Below, piece after piece: positions 27,101 to 38,900 of a stretch of 64,000 nt of DNA; within the stretch, counting starts at the first letter, position 1, and each line of letters begins with the position of its first letter. Under the pieces are notes generated by a model. That model did not search any database and was not told the origin of the DNA. It worked only from the letters and a program-made list of their open reading frames with translations. This stretch comes from JBCCCJ01 sp039029315 (lineage in GTDB: Bacteria; Bacteroidota; Bacteroidia; J057), in assembly GCA_039029315.1 (NCBI GenBank), contig JBCCGK010000040.1, positions 27,559 to 91,558 of the forward strand, given 5' to 3'. Made by a program: the position numbers and the translations under genes.

Positions 27101-30100
27101 GAGTCTCGCGGAGATGTCTCCCCCGGCAAAATCCAGGGGCACAATCAGGGTTTCAGTCAGGGTGTTTGACTGACTGATTGTCTTTGTTCCTGTTCTGAAG
27201 GCATCAAAAACCGTATCCTCATCCCAATCCACCCATAGACCATAGTGGATTTTTTTGTTGGTCATATTGGTATTCACAGTGATGTCAAAATCTACTGTCC
27301 CGCCTGGTTTGTACTTTTTGGGCAATATGAGGCCATCATCATTGGGGTCTCCGGATGCATCCTCATTGGATAGGTCGATTGAATCAGGCAATGCTGTTTT
27401 CCCCAACCAGATGGCATCCATATCGGGAATCTGATCTCCATTGGCATCCTGCGTCGGAAGGATGCTAAGTGCTGGACCAAATTGGCTAAAATCACCATAG
27501 TCATGCCCACATACTGCTGGCAAAGTAGTTGGGCAGGAAAAGCCATCGTTGTACTGAAGGCCAGAGGTAGATTGCATCACCAGAGTGGCAGCCCTGCTCT
27601 GGATGTTTACCTGAAAGATTTTTCCTGTCTTATTGTTAGAAATGTAGAGCATGCTGTCTGAGCCTGTCCATTGTGCGCCATATCCCCCTGTCGGCAAATT
27701 TGATCCAATCAGATTGCCTAAATAAGATTTTGTCCTGGTATTTGGATCAAACACATAGAGCTTGTTATCGTGAACAGCATAAAATTTCCCATCCAGATTA
27801 TATGCCATATCCCAACCTGGCATGCCCTGTCCAGTATATGTCCCCACGATGGCAGGACCGCTGACATCTATCTTGATCATGTCATTGCCAACCTTCCCAA
27901 ACCAATGTCCGCTTTGGTCCATATCGCCTACATAGCATTTTTTGGCAAAATTGATTCCCAGATCTGTGATCCTCCCATCCTTATCCAATCGGATAAATCG
28001 AGTCCCACTTGCCCCGAACACCAAATTTGTTTGTGGATCAAATCCCAGACCATTCGCATTGGCATCCAGCACTGCCAGTTCATGGTATTCGCCAGAAGTT
28101 GGGTTGAGTTTGGCAAAATAGTTAGGACGTCGCTTCTTTTTGTACACCTGAAAAAATGCGGGATCGCATATGTACTCCTCGGGATCACTGGTATTCGTCT
28201 GAAGAGAAGTCATCGTCACCGATACAGTCGAGGGATTGAGGCTCGCCCTGCTGGCGGTAATTTGCGTTTTGTAGGTTCCATCTGCCAGGGAGGAATCTGC
28301 CAAAATCGCATAAGAAATCAGAATCGTATCGCCAGAGGGAATATTCAACCCAGCCCATCGAATGGTATCCCTGTCCCCAAAGATTGGGAGATTCAATGAA
28401 TCATTGCTTGCCCCGTTGCTATATTCTATTGAGTCTGACAGAAATCTGAATCCGGTAGGAAGCACATCTGATATGTCTACATTGAAGGCGTCGTCTCCCG
28501 TTTCATTGATCAGGCTAAGGTGAATGGGAACAATGCTTCTTGGTCCAATAGATGTTTGACTATTGACAGTAATCGTCAGGCTCACGACCTTGCAATAGCA
28601 ATCGGAATCAGCGCAATCAATCTTCCCATCCCCATCATCATCTATCCCATTCAGACAATTACTTTCTGATGATGGCAGGATAGCAAATCCAAAGTCCACG
28701 GTGTAATAAGCCTTGGGGTTAGAGGTCAAATCTGCAACACCATTGATCAACTGCCCATGATCGCTTTCAGTATAATTGGCGTCTGAAGCAGATCCTCCTG
28801 AAGCAGACAGAGTGATCTGCTGACTTCGGGCTTTCCCAGAAAAGGATGTTCCTATTCCATTGTCATCATTGTCTCGGGCATTGGGGGTTCCTGCATCGAC
28901 CGAATCCGGCGAAGACCGGTAGCCTGCCGGAATGTTGAGCTCAACCTTGAAAGATCCACTTGAAAGTCCGGAGAATACATATTTTCCATTGGCATCAGTG
29001 ATTGTTGAATCCAACACAGCATTCGATGCACCATCCAGGAGGTATACAGAGACGCCACTGATTCCACTTTCTCCGACATCAAGAAGGCCATCGGCATCTG
29101 CATCTGCCCATACCAGGTTCCCAATTGAAAACAGACCGATGACTCCTGCATCTATTCCCATCGTATCCTGATCCTCCTCAAGAGAGATCAAGGCGGTGAT
29201 CCCGCTGCTATCTACATCCATATCTTCTCCCGGAACAGCAAAGGACATGAAGGTATCTGGCAAGACAAATTGCACATAATAATCCTTTCTCGGATCAAGG
29301 TCTTCAAAGGAATAGGCACCACTGCTGTCTGTCTGAGTAGATCCGATGGTAAATTTTCCATCATCGAGGAGTTGTACTGTGATTCCTTTCATGTTACCTT
29401 CAGCTGGATCTATCTTGCCATTGGAGGTCGTCAGTTCATCCCAGACTTTGCCACGAATAGAGGCAGGACCGGGCGGCAATGCTCTCAGCCCAATGTCCAT
29501 GGTATTGAGGTCAGTGCTCAAAACAAACTGATCTGTCGTTCCATCCGATTTCGCATCAGAATCCAGCTGATCTTCCCCGGTCATGTCCTGAAAGGTAATG
29601 GTTGTATCTATTGGCAGTCCTTTTACCTTCAATGAATAGGTAGAGGGCGGAAGATTGGTAAATGCATATTTTCCTATCGTATCTGATTGCACACTGTCCA
29701 GAACCGATCCATCACTTGCCAGTAACAATATCCAAATGCCTTCATAGCCGGGTTCCCCCTCATCTTGTTGGCCATTTTCATTCACGTCTACCCATACCAA
29801 ATCCCCTAGACTTACAGGCGAATAAAATCCGAAATCGTAGTCTTTATAAGGAATGGAGGAGGTATCCGTTTTGGCAGCACTGATTTCGGGATGATTGTCA
29901 CCGGAATCCGTTCCGGCATTGTTGCCTAGGGCGGCATCAGAGTCTGCAGCCTCGGCACCTGCGTCTTTCTGAGAAAGAAGCAATCCTTTCAGTTGACCTG
30001 CTCCGACAAAATCTGCATCTCTGTCCAATCGAATGATATAGGTAGAATCCATGGGAAGTCCATTAAACAGAAAAGTACCCAGAGAATCGGTTTTGACCCG

Positions 30101-32692
30101 ATAAGGAAAGCCTCCGATAGTTACTGTATCTCCATAAGACTCATACAATCCTAATTCCACTCCTTCAATTCCTTCCTCGCCGGGATCTTGAATCCCATTC
30201 CCATTGGCATCTTTCCAAACTCTATCCCCAATAGAGGCTGTAGTAGCGACATCCACCATCTGTACACCGACCTTGAGTGGTTCTGAAGAAAACAATTCTC
30301 CGCTGTTTTTTTGTGTGGCTGTATAGGCAAATGAATTCCAGGCCAATTCCCCAGAAGCCGGGTCTAGTTCCCCGGTCAATTGTCGAACTTTTACCCGAAT
30401 TCTCAAGCCTTGACCGAACTGAAGTGGACTGGCTGTGTTTTCCCATCTGAATGCAAATGTTTTCGCTCCTTCGGACTGAGTAAGGGTGTCCATATCGCTA
30501 CACCCAGCAGGGAGATTGGCCTGCGCCGGATCTGCTCGAACGAAGTCGTTGTTATCCAGATAGCAGGAATTGTAGGCATTTCCATACATCACACCCAATG
30601 GAAGATCTGCTGCAGGTACAGGAACCCAGGTATTGGAAGGAACACTCAAGACATCTATGCGAATAGATGAATCCAGTTCCATGCTCCACTTGGAATCCCT
30701 GGCCTGTCCTCCCAATAGCGAAAAATCATTCAAATGGGGAAGTCTGTCTGCGATATCCATTTTGGTCACGGGCTCATCAGTGAGGTTCCAGACAAAGATT
30801 TCATAGATTGCCTCTCCATCATTGTTCGTAGAACCAAAATTCGGATAGCGACTAAAATCGGAATCCAGTTCTCCCTTGATCCATTTCTTTGAGTCAACGC
30901 TCCCTACCGATCCAAAAGAAGAGGAAGACCCAAGGTTGATTTTTGTTGTGCTGATAACTGTATTGGCCAATTTCCCTCCTTTGGTATTTTTCCAGGTTTG
31001 CTTGCCATAATCGACCTCTACCCGACTGTAATAATTGGATGAGGGAAGGGAAATCGTGCGATCATAACGCGCAGTGAAGTAAATGAAAATTCGGGGATTG
31101 GAAGAATGGGACAATCCTCCGGCAAATGTACATGCAGGGAATTCCCATTTGAGGACTGTCCGACCATCATCCAAGAGCGTTTTTGAAAAAACAGGATTGC
31201 TACATCCGGGCTGATTTTGCAGATTCAGAGAGCTTGGGATATGTTTCCAAACAGAGAACTTGATTCCATACCAATTGGGGTTTTGACCTGTTGTATAATA
31301 GCTAAGTCCCTTGTCCAAGGTATCAGTAATGGTAAATCCAGTATGATTGGCCCCATTCATGTTCAAATAGGTGTGCTGGATTTCGTACAGAATATCATCA
31401 GGTTCTTTGTTATAGCCAGAAAGTTGGGAAACATCTGTCGTCCCAAACTTCCCCTTGATAGAAACCTTGTTGTGGACAATGGGCTCACTGACCACTGTAA
31501 TATCTTTACAAGAAGAACCAAGTAAAGAATCCTTTTCTACAAAGCTTGCATCTGAGCAATTTTGAATCGTCGTACCAGCAGAGGTATTGCTTAGAACCCG
31601 GGTATAGATCCGAATATCTTCATTTTCCTGATAGCCTGAATCCGCTGTTATCCATTTGATTGCCTTGAGTCCTTTCAATACATATTGGCGCAAATTAGGA
31701 TCATATAGCCCGTCGCATCCAGTATCAGTCGAATCATCTTCTCCATAGAGATTGGGAAAATGTGCTTTATTTTTTTGCCCATTGACCCAGGAGTAGGCAT
31801 TCATGTTTTTGGATTTTGATGTTCGGATGGTTACAAATCCATTCCCACAATCACATTGAATCTTCCATCCTCCCCATTTTGCCCGATCGAGTCGAAAGTT
31901 GTACACTTCCAGTTCTGACGGAATGTTATCGACATATTCGATTTGCTTATTTGCAGGACTTTTGGGGATAATCTTGTATTCAAAAGTTCCGTTGGCCTGT
32001 ACGATATTGGCTCCGCCTTCATTGTCTTTTTTGGTAAAATCCTTGGAAGTGGAGGGAGGAGGAGGGCAAGCATTTCTCACCGGAACACTTATGGAAGATG
32101 GATCAGTAGCGGTCAAGGAAGCAGACGCCTCATGAAAGACGACAGGATTGACCAAATTGATCGAACTCCCGGCAGTTGGCGTTTGGGTTTCTCCTTCTGC
32201 CACACATTCCCACTTAGCCACAATCGAAAACGCACCAGAACTTCCAGCCTCCAAATACGACAAGCCCGAGGATTGGAGATCCAGGCGTACATACACCCCG
32301 GTGGATTCGTCTCCACTTTTGGTAACCTTGGATACATTGCCTCCTACTCCCGGCAAACCAGCAGAATTAGCTCCCAAGGGTAAGGTCAGATCAATGTAGG
32401 CATCCTGGCAAGGTTCGGTTACTGATGCACATCGATATCGGATTCTATATGACCATTGATCTGTAGCTCCGGGGGCAGGATTGTCCAGGGATACATCTAC
32501 CAGTAGGCTCGGTGCCAGAATCCTTTTGAGGTGGTGGAAAAAAGCGATGTCCTCATTTGCTGAATGTAATCCGATAAAGGAGGCCATCGGATTAAGTCGA
32601 AGTTCAGGAGATGGCTTAGCGGACATATTGCCAACCAACAGTACCCAACAGACAGCTAGAATTCCATGAATTTGGATTGGTAGTCGTTTCAT
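24188..32692 (-). CDS. Giant T9SS surface protein (SdrD-like, FG-GAP, ASPIC/UnbV)
   Basis: 2834 aa with an N-terminal signal peptide. Approximate order: DUF11-like region (50-800); four SdrD_B/Cna_B-like domains opening SIGDRVWKDANGNGIQDPGE (820), SLGDLVWVDVNENGQQDEGE (962), SIRGKVWDELTTSNGKIDP (1079) and SIGNLVWADADADGLLDVGE (1187); an acidic NGIDDDGDGKIDC calcium-type motif; DUF11 (1360-1480); a propeller-like block (1510-1720); a GEVED-type domain (1720-1890); about seven FG-GAP/VCBS repeats with DYDNDGDLD motifs (1910-2257); ASPIC/UnbV (2260-2340); DUF11-type domains; and a T9SS type A tail (2750-2834). Probably a calcium-rigid adhesin or matrix protein at the cell surface. The part from about 1510 onward is paralogous to the next giant gene. 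Confidence 0.9.
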   Translation of the reverse strand: MKRLPIQIHGILAVCWVLLVGNMSAKPSPELRLNPMASFIGLHSANEDIAFFHHLKRILAPSLLVDVSLDNPAPGATDQWSYRIRYRCASVTEPCQDAYIDLTLPLGANSAGLPGVGGNVSKVTKSGDESTGVYVRLDLQSSGLSYLEAGSSGAFSIVAKWECVAEGETQTPTAGSSINLVNPVVFHEASASLTATDPSSISVPVRNACPPPPSTSKDFTKKDNEGGANIVQANGTFEYKIIPKSPANKQIEYVDNIPSELEVYNFRLDRAKWGGWKIQCDCGNGFVTIRTSKSKNMNAYSWVNGQKNKAHFPNLYGEDDSTDTGCDGLYDPNLRQYVLKGLKAIKWITADSGYQENEDIRIYTRVLSNTSAGTTIQNCSDASFVEKDSLLGSSCKDITVVSEPIVHNKVSIKGKFGTTDVSQLSGYNKEPDDILYEIQHTYLNMNGANHTGFTITDTLDKGLSYYTTGQNPNWYGIKFSVWKHIPSSLNLQNQPGCSNPVFSKTLLDDGRTVLKWEFPACTFAGGLSHSSNPRIFIYFTARYDRTISLPSSNYYSRVEVDYGKQTWKNTKGGKLANTVISTTKINLGSSSSFGSVGSVDSKKWIKGELDSDFSRYPNFGSTNNDGEAIYEIFVWNLTDEPVTKMDIADRLPHLNDFSLLGGQARDSKWSMELDSSIRIDVLSVPSNTWVPVPAADLPLGVMYGNAYNSCYLDNNDFVRADPAQANLPAGCSDMDTLTQSEGAKTFAFRWENTASPLQFGQGLRIRVKVRQLTGELDPASGELAWNSFAYTATQKNSGELFSSEPLKVGVQMVDVATTASIGDRVWKDANGNGIQDPGEEGIEGVELGLYESYGDTVTIGGFPYRVKTDSLGTFLFNGLPMDSTYIIRLDRDADFVGAGQLKGLLLSQKDAGAEAADSDAALGNNAGTDSGDNHPEISAAKTDTSSIPYKDYDFGFYSPVSLGDLVWVDVNENGQQDEGEPGYEGIWILLLASDGSVLDSVQSDTIGKYAFTNLPPSTYSLKVKGLPIDTTITFQDMTGEDQLDSDAKSDGTTDQFVLSTDLNTMDIGLRALPPGPASIRGKVWDELTTSNGKIDPAEGNMKGITVQLLDDGKFTIGSTQTDSSGAYSFEDLDPRKDYYVQFVLPDTFMSFAVPGEDMDVDSSGITALISLEEDQDTMGIDAGVIGLFSIGNLVWADADADGLLDVGESGISGVSVYLLDGASNAVLDSTITDANGKYVFSGLSSGSFKVELNIPAGYRSSPDSVDAGTPNARDNDDNGIGTSFSGKARSQQITLSASGGSASDANYTESDHGQLINGVADLTSNPKAYYTVDFGFAILPSSESNCLNGIDDDGDGKIDCADSDCYCKVVSLTITVNSQTSIGPRSIVPIHLSLINETGDDAFNVDISDVLPTGFRFLSDSIEYSNGASNDSLNLPIFGDRDTIRWAGLNIPSGDTILISYAILADSSLADGTYKTQITASRASLNPSTVSVTMTSLQTNTSDPEEYICDPAFFQVYKKKRRPNYFAKLNPTSGEYHELAVLDANANGLGFDPQTNLVFGASGTRFIRLDKDGRITDLGINFAKKCYVGDMDQSGHWFGKVGNDMIKIDVSGPAIVGTYTGQGMPGWDMAYNLDGKFYAVHDNKLYVFDPNTRTKSYLGNLIGSNLPTGGYGAQWTGSDSMLYISNNKTGKIFQVNIQSRAATLVMQSTSGLQYNDGFSCPTTLPAVCGHDYGDFSQFGPALSILPTQDANGDQIPDMDAIWLGKTALPDSIDLSNEDASGDPNDDGLILPKKYKPGGTVDFDITVNTNMTNKKIHYGLWVDWDEDTVFDAFRTGTKTISQSNTLTETLIVPLDFAGGDISARLRIAENDIKESDATGNLGLGETEDFMARGSLPANVSFARSTNTGLETEAQNTWGAAWGDYDNDGDDDLLIPDYSHWKPSRLYTNNGDGTFTETSASAPTSDRGSNVGASWGDYDNDGDLDIYMANNVRISNKIYINNGNGTFSSSPDQVAGKYEGYSHSACWVDYDNDGDLDVFSTDFMPTRYNQLFQNQGDGTFVKAADATINMEVFPTFNAVWGDYDKDGLMDVFVPNLRGEHNSLYHNDGNGKFSKVTSGSISSDGGNSHSASWADYDNDGDLDLFVCNASNQQDFFYVNNGDGSFTKNTSLTICTEVGHSFGSVWGDFDLDGYIDLYVVRDNGNANSLFFNNGDGTFLKDETSVLCTDAENSISPSFTDFDNDGDLDIFVANNRYKTNTLYVSDASSRGNHWAGFDLTGSLSNRDGIGARVQVKCTIGGVKTWQSRQCNALSGGVSSQSSSRIHFGLAESSSMDSVVVYWPSGCVSYLTNQSADTVISIIEPQSADIVFLAFHDSNDNCILDAGETRIPNISGRISQIGHQIASNQDGIARLNLAAGSYQFVQDTIDNYTHPCFVNQTFSVTIGQADTIFLPQKPDSTGYDVWVNISGTAQRRGLRNTYQLAYGNEGTSTANDVEVAVTFDPEVIPLESDVPWDRKVGSNTYVWEFSSIDAFDKGIISITDSVSALAAMGSIKQVSATCAEADQDYDLSDNNADSFEPVVGPIDPNDILVLPKDTLMKGDLLTYRIRFQNVGSFFAENVIITDTFPESLDLESLQIIGTSHYQEMVLKGEGIVEFRFEYIMLPDSGMNEEESHGFVEFTILPYEEVHVGKRIYNRAAIVFDNEKPIITNTAKTIIWDKNIPVGFEEEYSQGNAVENGEGSASDQRIDPFVEVNGQVLAFVFPNPAEYLANLNLKGKPNQSFKIQIVDSFGRMMFRREVKTMNNQHSIYLPIQRWTAGYYYIHVVSGDESQYVKFVKQ

Positions 32693-32863
32693 TTTTCAAA
32701 ATCTGGTCCAATGGGTATGGATCTGATTGACCAGCAGATATCCACCCAGAGTGAGGAAATTGATCACATAATTAGAGGTGAGAAAGGAATTATCCAGACG
32801 AATTCAACCCTTTCTATTACCCTTGTAAGAAAAGTCCAAGAAGCATAGCAGATGAAGCAAAAG

Positions 32864-32903
32864 AGCTAGCCCGTCTTGCTTTTTCAAACAAGTCGGGCTA
32901 GCT
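32864..32903 (-). terminator. Strong hairpin after the second giant gene
   Basis: A 15-base stem with one mismatch (AGCTAGCCCGtCTTG / CAAGtCGGGCTAGCT, loop of 10) starts 35 bases past the stop at 32938 in the minus-strand direction and is followed there by CTTTTGC. Good intrinsic terminator shape. Confidence 0.7.
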
Positions 32904-32937
32904 ATCCATTCATGGCACTTGGCCAGGATGCCTCTCC

Positions 32938-35900
32938 TTATGATTTGATCAGTTTGAGGACTTTCTTCTCTTTGCCTCGTTCAAGAATTACAAAATAAAT
33001 ACCTGTAGGCCATTTCCTCATCGAAATGATAAAGTTCTGAACCTCACCTGTGGACATTCCATGTGTTCTGAACTGAACCCCTCCCACAGCATTCGAGATG
33101 GAAATTTGATATCCCTGATCCATATGACCCTTGAATCGCAATACAGCAATATCACTGACAGGATTCGGGAAGACGGTTGGAAAATCATGCCCAAGATCCT
33201 CAGGCTTTTGAAGTTCTTCTGCCTCCAGAACTTCAGTTTCGACGCTGGTGGAGTTCGGATTTGTAGAAGAATAGAGAGGGATATTGTTGTCCCACACAAT
33301 TGTCTTTGTGGTATTGGTGATGATTGGAGGCAGATTATCAAAGTAAATAGCAGCTCTATTTTCTATGACATCTCCTATCTGAACATTCTCTATGGCCGAG
33401 ATGGTAAATTCAACAAACCCATGACTTTCTACCTCATTCATCCCACTATCCGGCAGGAAAATATAATCGAACTTAAACTCGACTATGCGATCCTTCAGGA
33501 TATTTAATTCATGAAAGTGGCTGGCTCCCACAATCTGCAAAGTCTCTATATCCAAGGATTCGGGCAGCGTATCCTGAACCACCACGTGTTCTGCAAAGAA
33601 GGTTCCGACGTTCTGGAATCTAACCCGATACGTCAGATAGTCTCCTTTCATCAAGGTGTCTTTGGGAAGGACCAACAAATCATTTGGATCAATCGCACCT
33701 ACGATCACTCTGGTCTCTGTTTTTGAATTATCAGTAAGATCACAATCGTTGGAGAGATTCTGAAAAGTAGCCGTAACAGATACGCTATCTCCCAAGGTGG
33801 CCAGAATAGAGACTGAGTCCGTGATAGTGATGATCCCAGATTCAAAGGAGACCAAACTATCGAATTCCCAGATATAAGTATTGCCCCCTTCTACTCTGTC
33901 CCATGCAACATCTGCTGCTACAGGTGTCAAATCTGCATCGAAAGTAACTGCTATTTCGGGACTAATGGCCGTCGCGATCCCTGCGTTCCCGTAGCTCAGT
34001 CGATAGGTATTGCGTGATCCGACACGCTGCGCCGTTCCTGACAGATCTACCCAAACATCTGGATAGCTACAAGTTGCCTGATGCGGAAGATATACAGTTG
34101 TCGAACTTCCATTGGTTGCGGTAAACGCTTTGGAGGTGTAACAAGGATGGGTATAGTCTGCATGGATATCTTCAATATAGGTGTAAGATCCTGCATTCAG
34201 ATTGACTACCACTTCTCCATTTGCTCCAGTAACAATGGTATGATCAATTTCACTGATTGTTCCACTGATATTTGGCAGCAAGGTCTCTCCGGCCTCATAG
34301 GTACAGTTGCCATTGGCATCAACGAAGGCCAAAAATGTTACTGTTCCGCCCGTAGGCTCAACGATGGTGGTACAGGCATCTGCACTCAAGCTTGTCAGAT
34401 ATTGGATATAGCCTGATGGCCAACGAATCTCCACTGAATCAATCGTGGTCGCATCATCTACACCAAAGTGAGCCTTCAGGCTACTCTGGGCGCTAATCCC
34501 ACCAGAAAGAGAAGTAATTTGCCTCATTTGCCAGGTAGGAGATCCACTCATGGTAGCTTTTACCTTGATGATCGTTCCAATCGCATCCTTATTCGCGGCT
34601 GATCCTACGAGGTCAAAACAGGCATAATGATTATTACAGCCAGTTGCATCATTGATGTATAGAGAATTCGATTCATAGCCGTTGTTGGCAATGAATATAT
34701 CTAAATCTCCATCATTCTGATAATCAACCACTGTAGGCGAGACAGAATTTTCGGTATCAGTACTGATGGAAAGTTGGGTATCCTTGGTAAAGGTTCCATC
34801 CCCATCATTGAAGAAGAACGAATTCGGATTGCCATTGTCATGGACAACATAGAGGTCGAGATCTCCATCCAAATCAAAGTCTCCCCATACCGACCCAAAG
34901 GAATGACCATTCTCTGTTACAATTGACAGACTGGTGTTTTTGGTGAAGGTTCCATCGCCATCATTGGTATAGAAAAAATCAAATTGATTACTGGCATTGC
35001 AGACGAATAAATCCAGGTCTCCGTCATTGTCATAATCTGCCCAGCTCGCGCTATGGGAATTCCCTCCATCACTGGACACACTTCCTGAGTTGACCAGACT
35101 AAACCGACCATTTCCGTTATTGTGGTAGAGTGAATTATTTTCTCCATCCGCATTTGGCACAAACACATCTATCAATCCATCATTGTCATAATCGCCCCAA
35201 GCTGCACTCAACGTGGGTTGCACCTCCATATTGACTGTGGCATTTTGGGCCAGCGAAAATGTACCATCTCCATTGTTCTTGAAGAGTTGATTGAATCTGG
35301 TAGGCATATAATCCGTGGCAAAGATGTCCAGGTATCCATCATTGTCATAATCTACCCAGGAAGCAGCATGTGAATAGCCTTCATAATTTGATGCCACTGA
35401 ATCTGAAGAGGTGGTAAAGTTGCCTGTACCGTCATTGTCATACAGCTTATTCTCCAATCGGACATTGTTGGCCGTATACAGATCCAGGTCTCCATCATTG
35501 TCATAATCTCCCCAAACGCCGCCAACATTGGAGCCTTTGTCGGCGGTTGGCGATCCTACAGATACTGAAGTGAAGGTGCCATCCCCATTATTGGAATAGA
35601 TTCTACTACTCTTCCAATGGGAGAAATCTGGAATTAATAAGTCTTCGTCTCCATCCCCATCATAATCTCCCCAGGCAGCTCCCCAGGTATTTTCCGCTTC
35701 TGATTCCAGACCGGTTCCAGTAGATTTTGTGAAGGTAAAACAAGCTGGAATGGTTCCCAGGACCAGATGATCTTCGGTTTCACCCAACAACAGTCCTCCA
35801 CTGCTATCTGCTTGCACAATCGCTTCTTCTCCTACTCTGATTCGGAAAGTGATCAGTCCCCCTCCATAATCTGCTGGTACTGTGATAGCCTGAGTTACAT

Positions 35901-38900
35901 CTGTAGAACTGCTGATGGTACTTGACCCATTGTAAAACGCATCAAACCCATCATCTGCATTCCAGTCAATCCAGACACCATAGTAACAACTGATGCTACT
36001 CATATTGGTGTTGAGCGCAATGGTCAAATCCTCACTGGTTCCAGGATCATAGATACTTGGGGTTGTCAAACCATCGTCATACGTATCTCCAGTCGCTGTC
36101 GCATTGGAGGGATCGGTGAGTTCGAACCCAACTCTATCTCCGATCCAGACCATTTCGAAATCCGGGATTCCTTCACTCGGTGTGTCCATGGTATAGACCA
36201 GATTCGTGGTCGTTGGTAGTCCACTCTTGTCTCCGAAATCATAACTATATACATCTGGCAATTCTGTCGGACAACTAAAGCCATCATTAAGTCTCAAGCC
36301 TGAAGTCGAAGTCATGACAAGTCTTGCTTCCAGATCGTCAATGTCGATTCTGAATATTTGACCGGTATTGTTGTTGGAAATATACAACATACTATCCGAG
36401 CCAGTCCATTGTGCTCCATATCCCCCACCAGGAAGGGAGCCACTCACTGTTCCCAAAGTCGATTTGGTATTGGTAGTTGTATTGAATTTATACAGGGTGG
36501 TTCCATGAACTGAATAGAAGTTTCCGTCCAGGTTATACGCCATATCCCAACCAGGCATGCCCTCCCCTGAATAGGTTGCAACCAGGCTGGGGCCAGAAAC
36601 ATCAATCTTGAGAATATCACTCCCCACTCTTCCATACCAAAAACCTGTAGTGTCCATATCTCCTACAAAACACTTTTTTGAGAAGGTAATCCCCATATCG
36701 GTGATGATGCCATCCTGATCCAGTTTGATAAATTTTGTGCCGCTGGCCCCATATACCATACTGGTAGTTCTGTCATAGCCCAGTCCATTGGCATTCGCAT
36801 CCAATACTGCTAATTCGGTATAGGAACCATCATCTGGATTCAACAAGGCGAATTTATTTGACTCACCTTTTTTCTTGTAGACCTGATAAAATGCTGGCTC
36901 GCAATCGAAGGTATTCCGATTATTACAAATACTTGCACTGATATTCACAGACTGAGACAAATTGTTGTTGGCAAAAATAATCCCATTCCCGGAACCCGTT
37001 ACGGCATTGGCATAATCGCCATCACTCATCGAACTTCCTGCCAAAATAGAGTAGGAGATCATCACACTATCGCTATCAGGAATATTGAAGCCTGTCCAGC
37101 TGATCGTACCTGTCGCTCCGCCAGAGGGGAGCAATGTGGAATCATTGGTCGAGGCACCCAGATAGTAGATGGTATCCTCAATGAAACTAAAGCCTGACGG
37201 AAGCACATCTGAAATACTAATTCCTGTGGCTGTAATTCCACTGTTATTGATGATCGTCAGGTGATAAGGGATAATACCATCAGAACAAGTTGTATCAATC
37301 CCCTCCAGGGTCATGTTGAGATAGGGTTGCCCACTTGTTCGATAATCTTCGACCTCCCCTGTTCCTTCCACAATATCGCCTGTAGACTCCGAACTGATCA
37401 AAGCTCTCTCTGCAACACGGCACCTCATATTGATTTTTGACCCGATATAACTGATAGGACAATTGACTGATTGAGACAGTGTTGAAGAACTGCTTATGCT
37501 GCTGGAGCCACTATAGAAGTCCTCAAAGGTATTGTCATTGTTCCAGTCAATCCACAGGCCATAGTATACTTGTTTGCTACTGATATTGGTATTGAGGGTA
37601 ATGTCAATATCGCTGGAAGATCCTGGTGTAAAATATGCGGGAAGAGTAACTCCATCATCATATGTATCCCCTGTCGCATCACTATTCGAAGGATCACTCA
37701 CTTCCCAGCCGACCTGACTTCCCAGCCACACTGCATCATAATCGGGAATTCCATTGGCATCTGCATCTTTGGAATATACCTGATGTCTCGCCTGTCCTGT
37801 TGCGTTGTTATCGCTATAATCCAGTTCATAGACAGCAGCGACCTGTGTAGGGCAGGAAAATCCATCGTTTTTGTTCAAGCCGGAGGTAGTAGTCATTACC
37901 AGTCTGGCTTCTCGTGTATTGATATCGATTCTAAAAACTTCTCCTGTGCTATTATTGGAGATATATAACATACTGTCTGCACCAGTCCACTGTGCACCAT
38001 AACCGGAATTCGGAATGGTAGCACCAGTAATCGACCCAAGCGTAGAAGAGGTATTGGTGGTAGTATTGAACTTGTACAGGGTTCTGCTGTGAACGGCATA
38101 AAAATTCCCGTCCAGGTTATAAGCCATATCCCATCCAGGCATGCTTTGGCCAGAATAAGTTGCAACCAGTGTTGGGCCCGATACCTGAATCTTTACCATA
38201 TCGCCTCCAGTTCCTCCCAATCGACCGTACCAATACCCATTGTCATCCATGTCTCCGACATAACATTTTTTGGCAAAAGTAATCCCCAAATCCGTTACGA
38301 TCCCATCAGCAGTCAAACTCACAAAGTATTTTCCATTGGCTCCATATGCCATACCGGTATTCACGTCGAATCCCATCCCGTTCACCATCACATCCAAGTT
38401 GGCGATCTCATCATAAGAGCCATCATTGGGATCCAGTTTGGCAAATTTCACTGGCTGGGTCTTGATTCGATAAGTTTGATAAAAAGCTGGTTCGCAGCTA
38501 AAGGTTGTTGGCGAGGAACATTGTGCTCCGCCTACAGTTACAGCTTGTGAAACAGAACTAGGTGAAAAAACGGCATTAGAGCCTGTGATGCTGTTGCTAT
38601 AAGAACCTGACGATTGTGATGAACTCACCAGCAAGCTATATGAAATGACCACAGTCCCACTATCTGGTAAGTCAAAGGTCCCCCATGTAACTGTTCCCGT
38701 CGCACCATGTGTTGGAAGAGCGGTTGAATCATATGTCGCTCCGCCTGCCATTTCTACAGTATCCTGATAGTAACTAAACCCACTTGGCAATACATCTGAC
38801 ACACTGATTCCTGTGGCGGTTGCTCCGCTTGTGTTGGAGATGTATAGATAAAAGGGAACTACCCCATCCTGACAGGCCTGAGATTCGGAGGACAGCGTCA

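Noticed and set aside
27770..28399. Plus-strand frame of 209 codons inside the first giant gene
   Set aside because: Antisense to well-defined surface-protein domains; no start signal or family.
34680..35720. Regularly repeated CCATCATTGTCATAATC-type strings, CRISPR-like at first glance
   Set aside because: They are the coding repeats for DYDNDGDLD motifs of FG-GAP domains, in frame and varied; no spacers. The same holds at 25920-26960.
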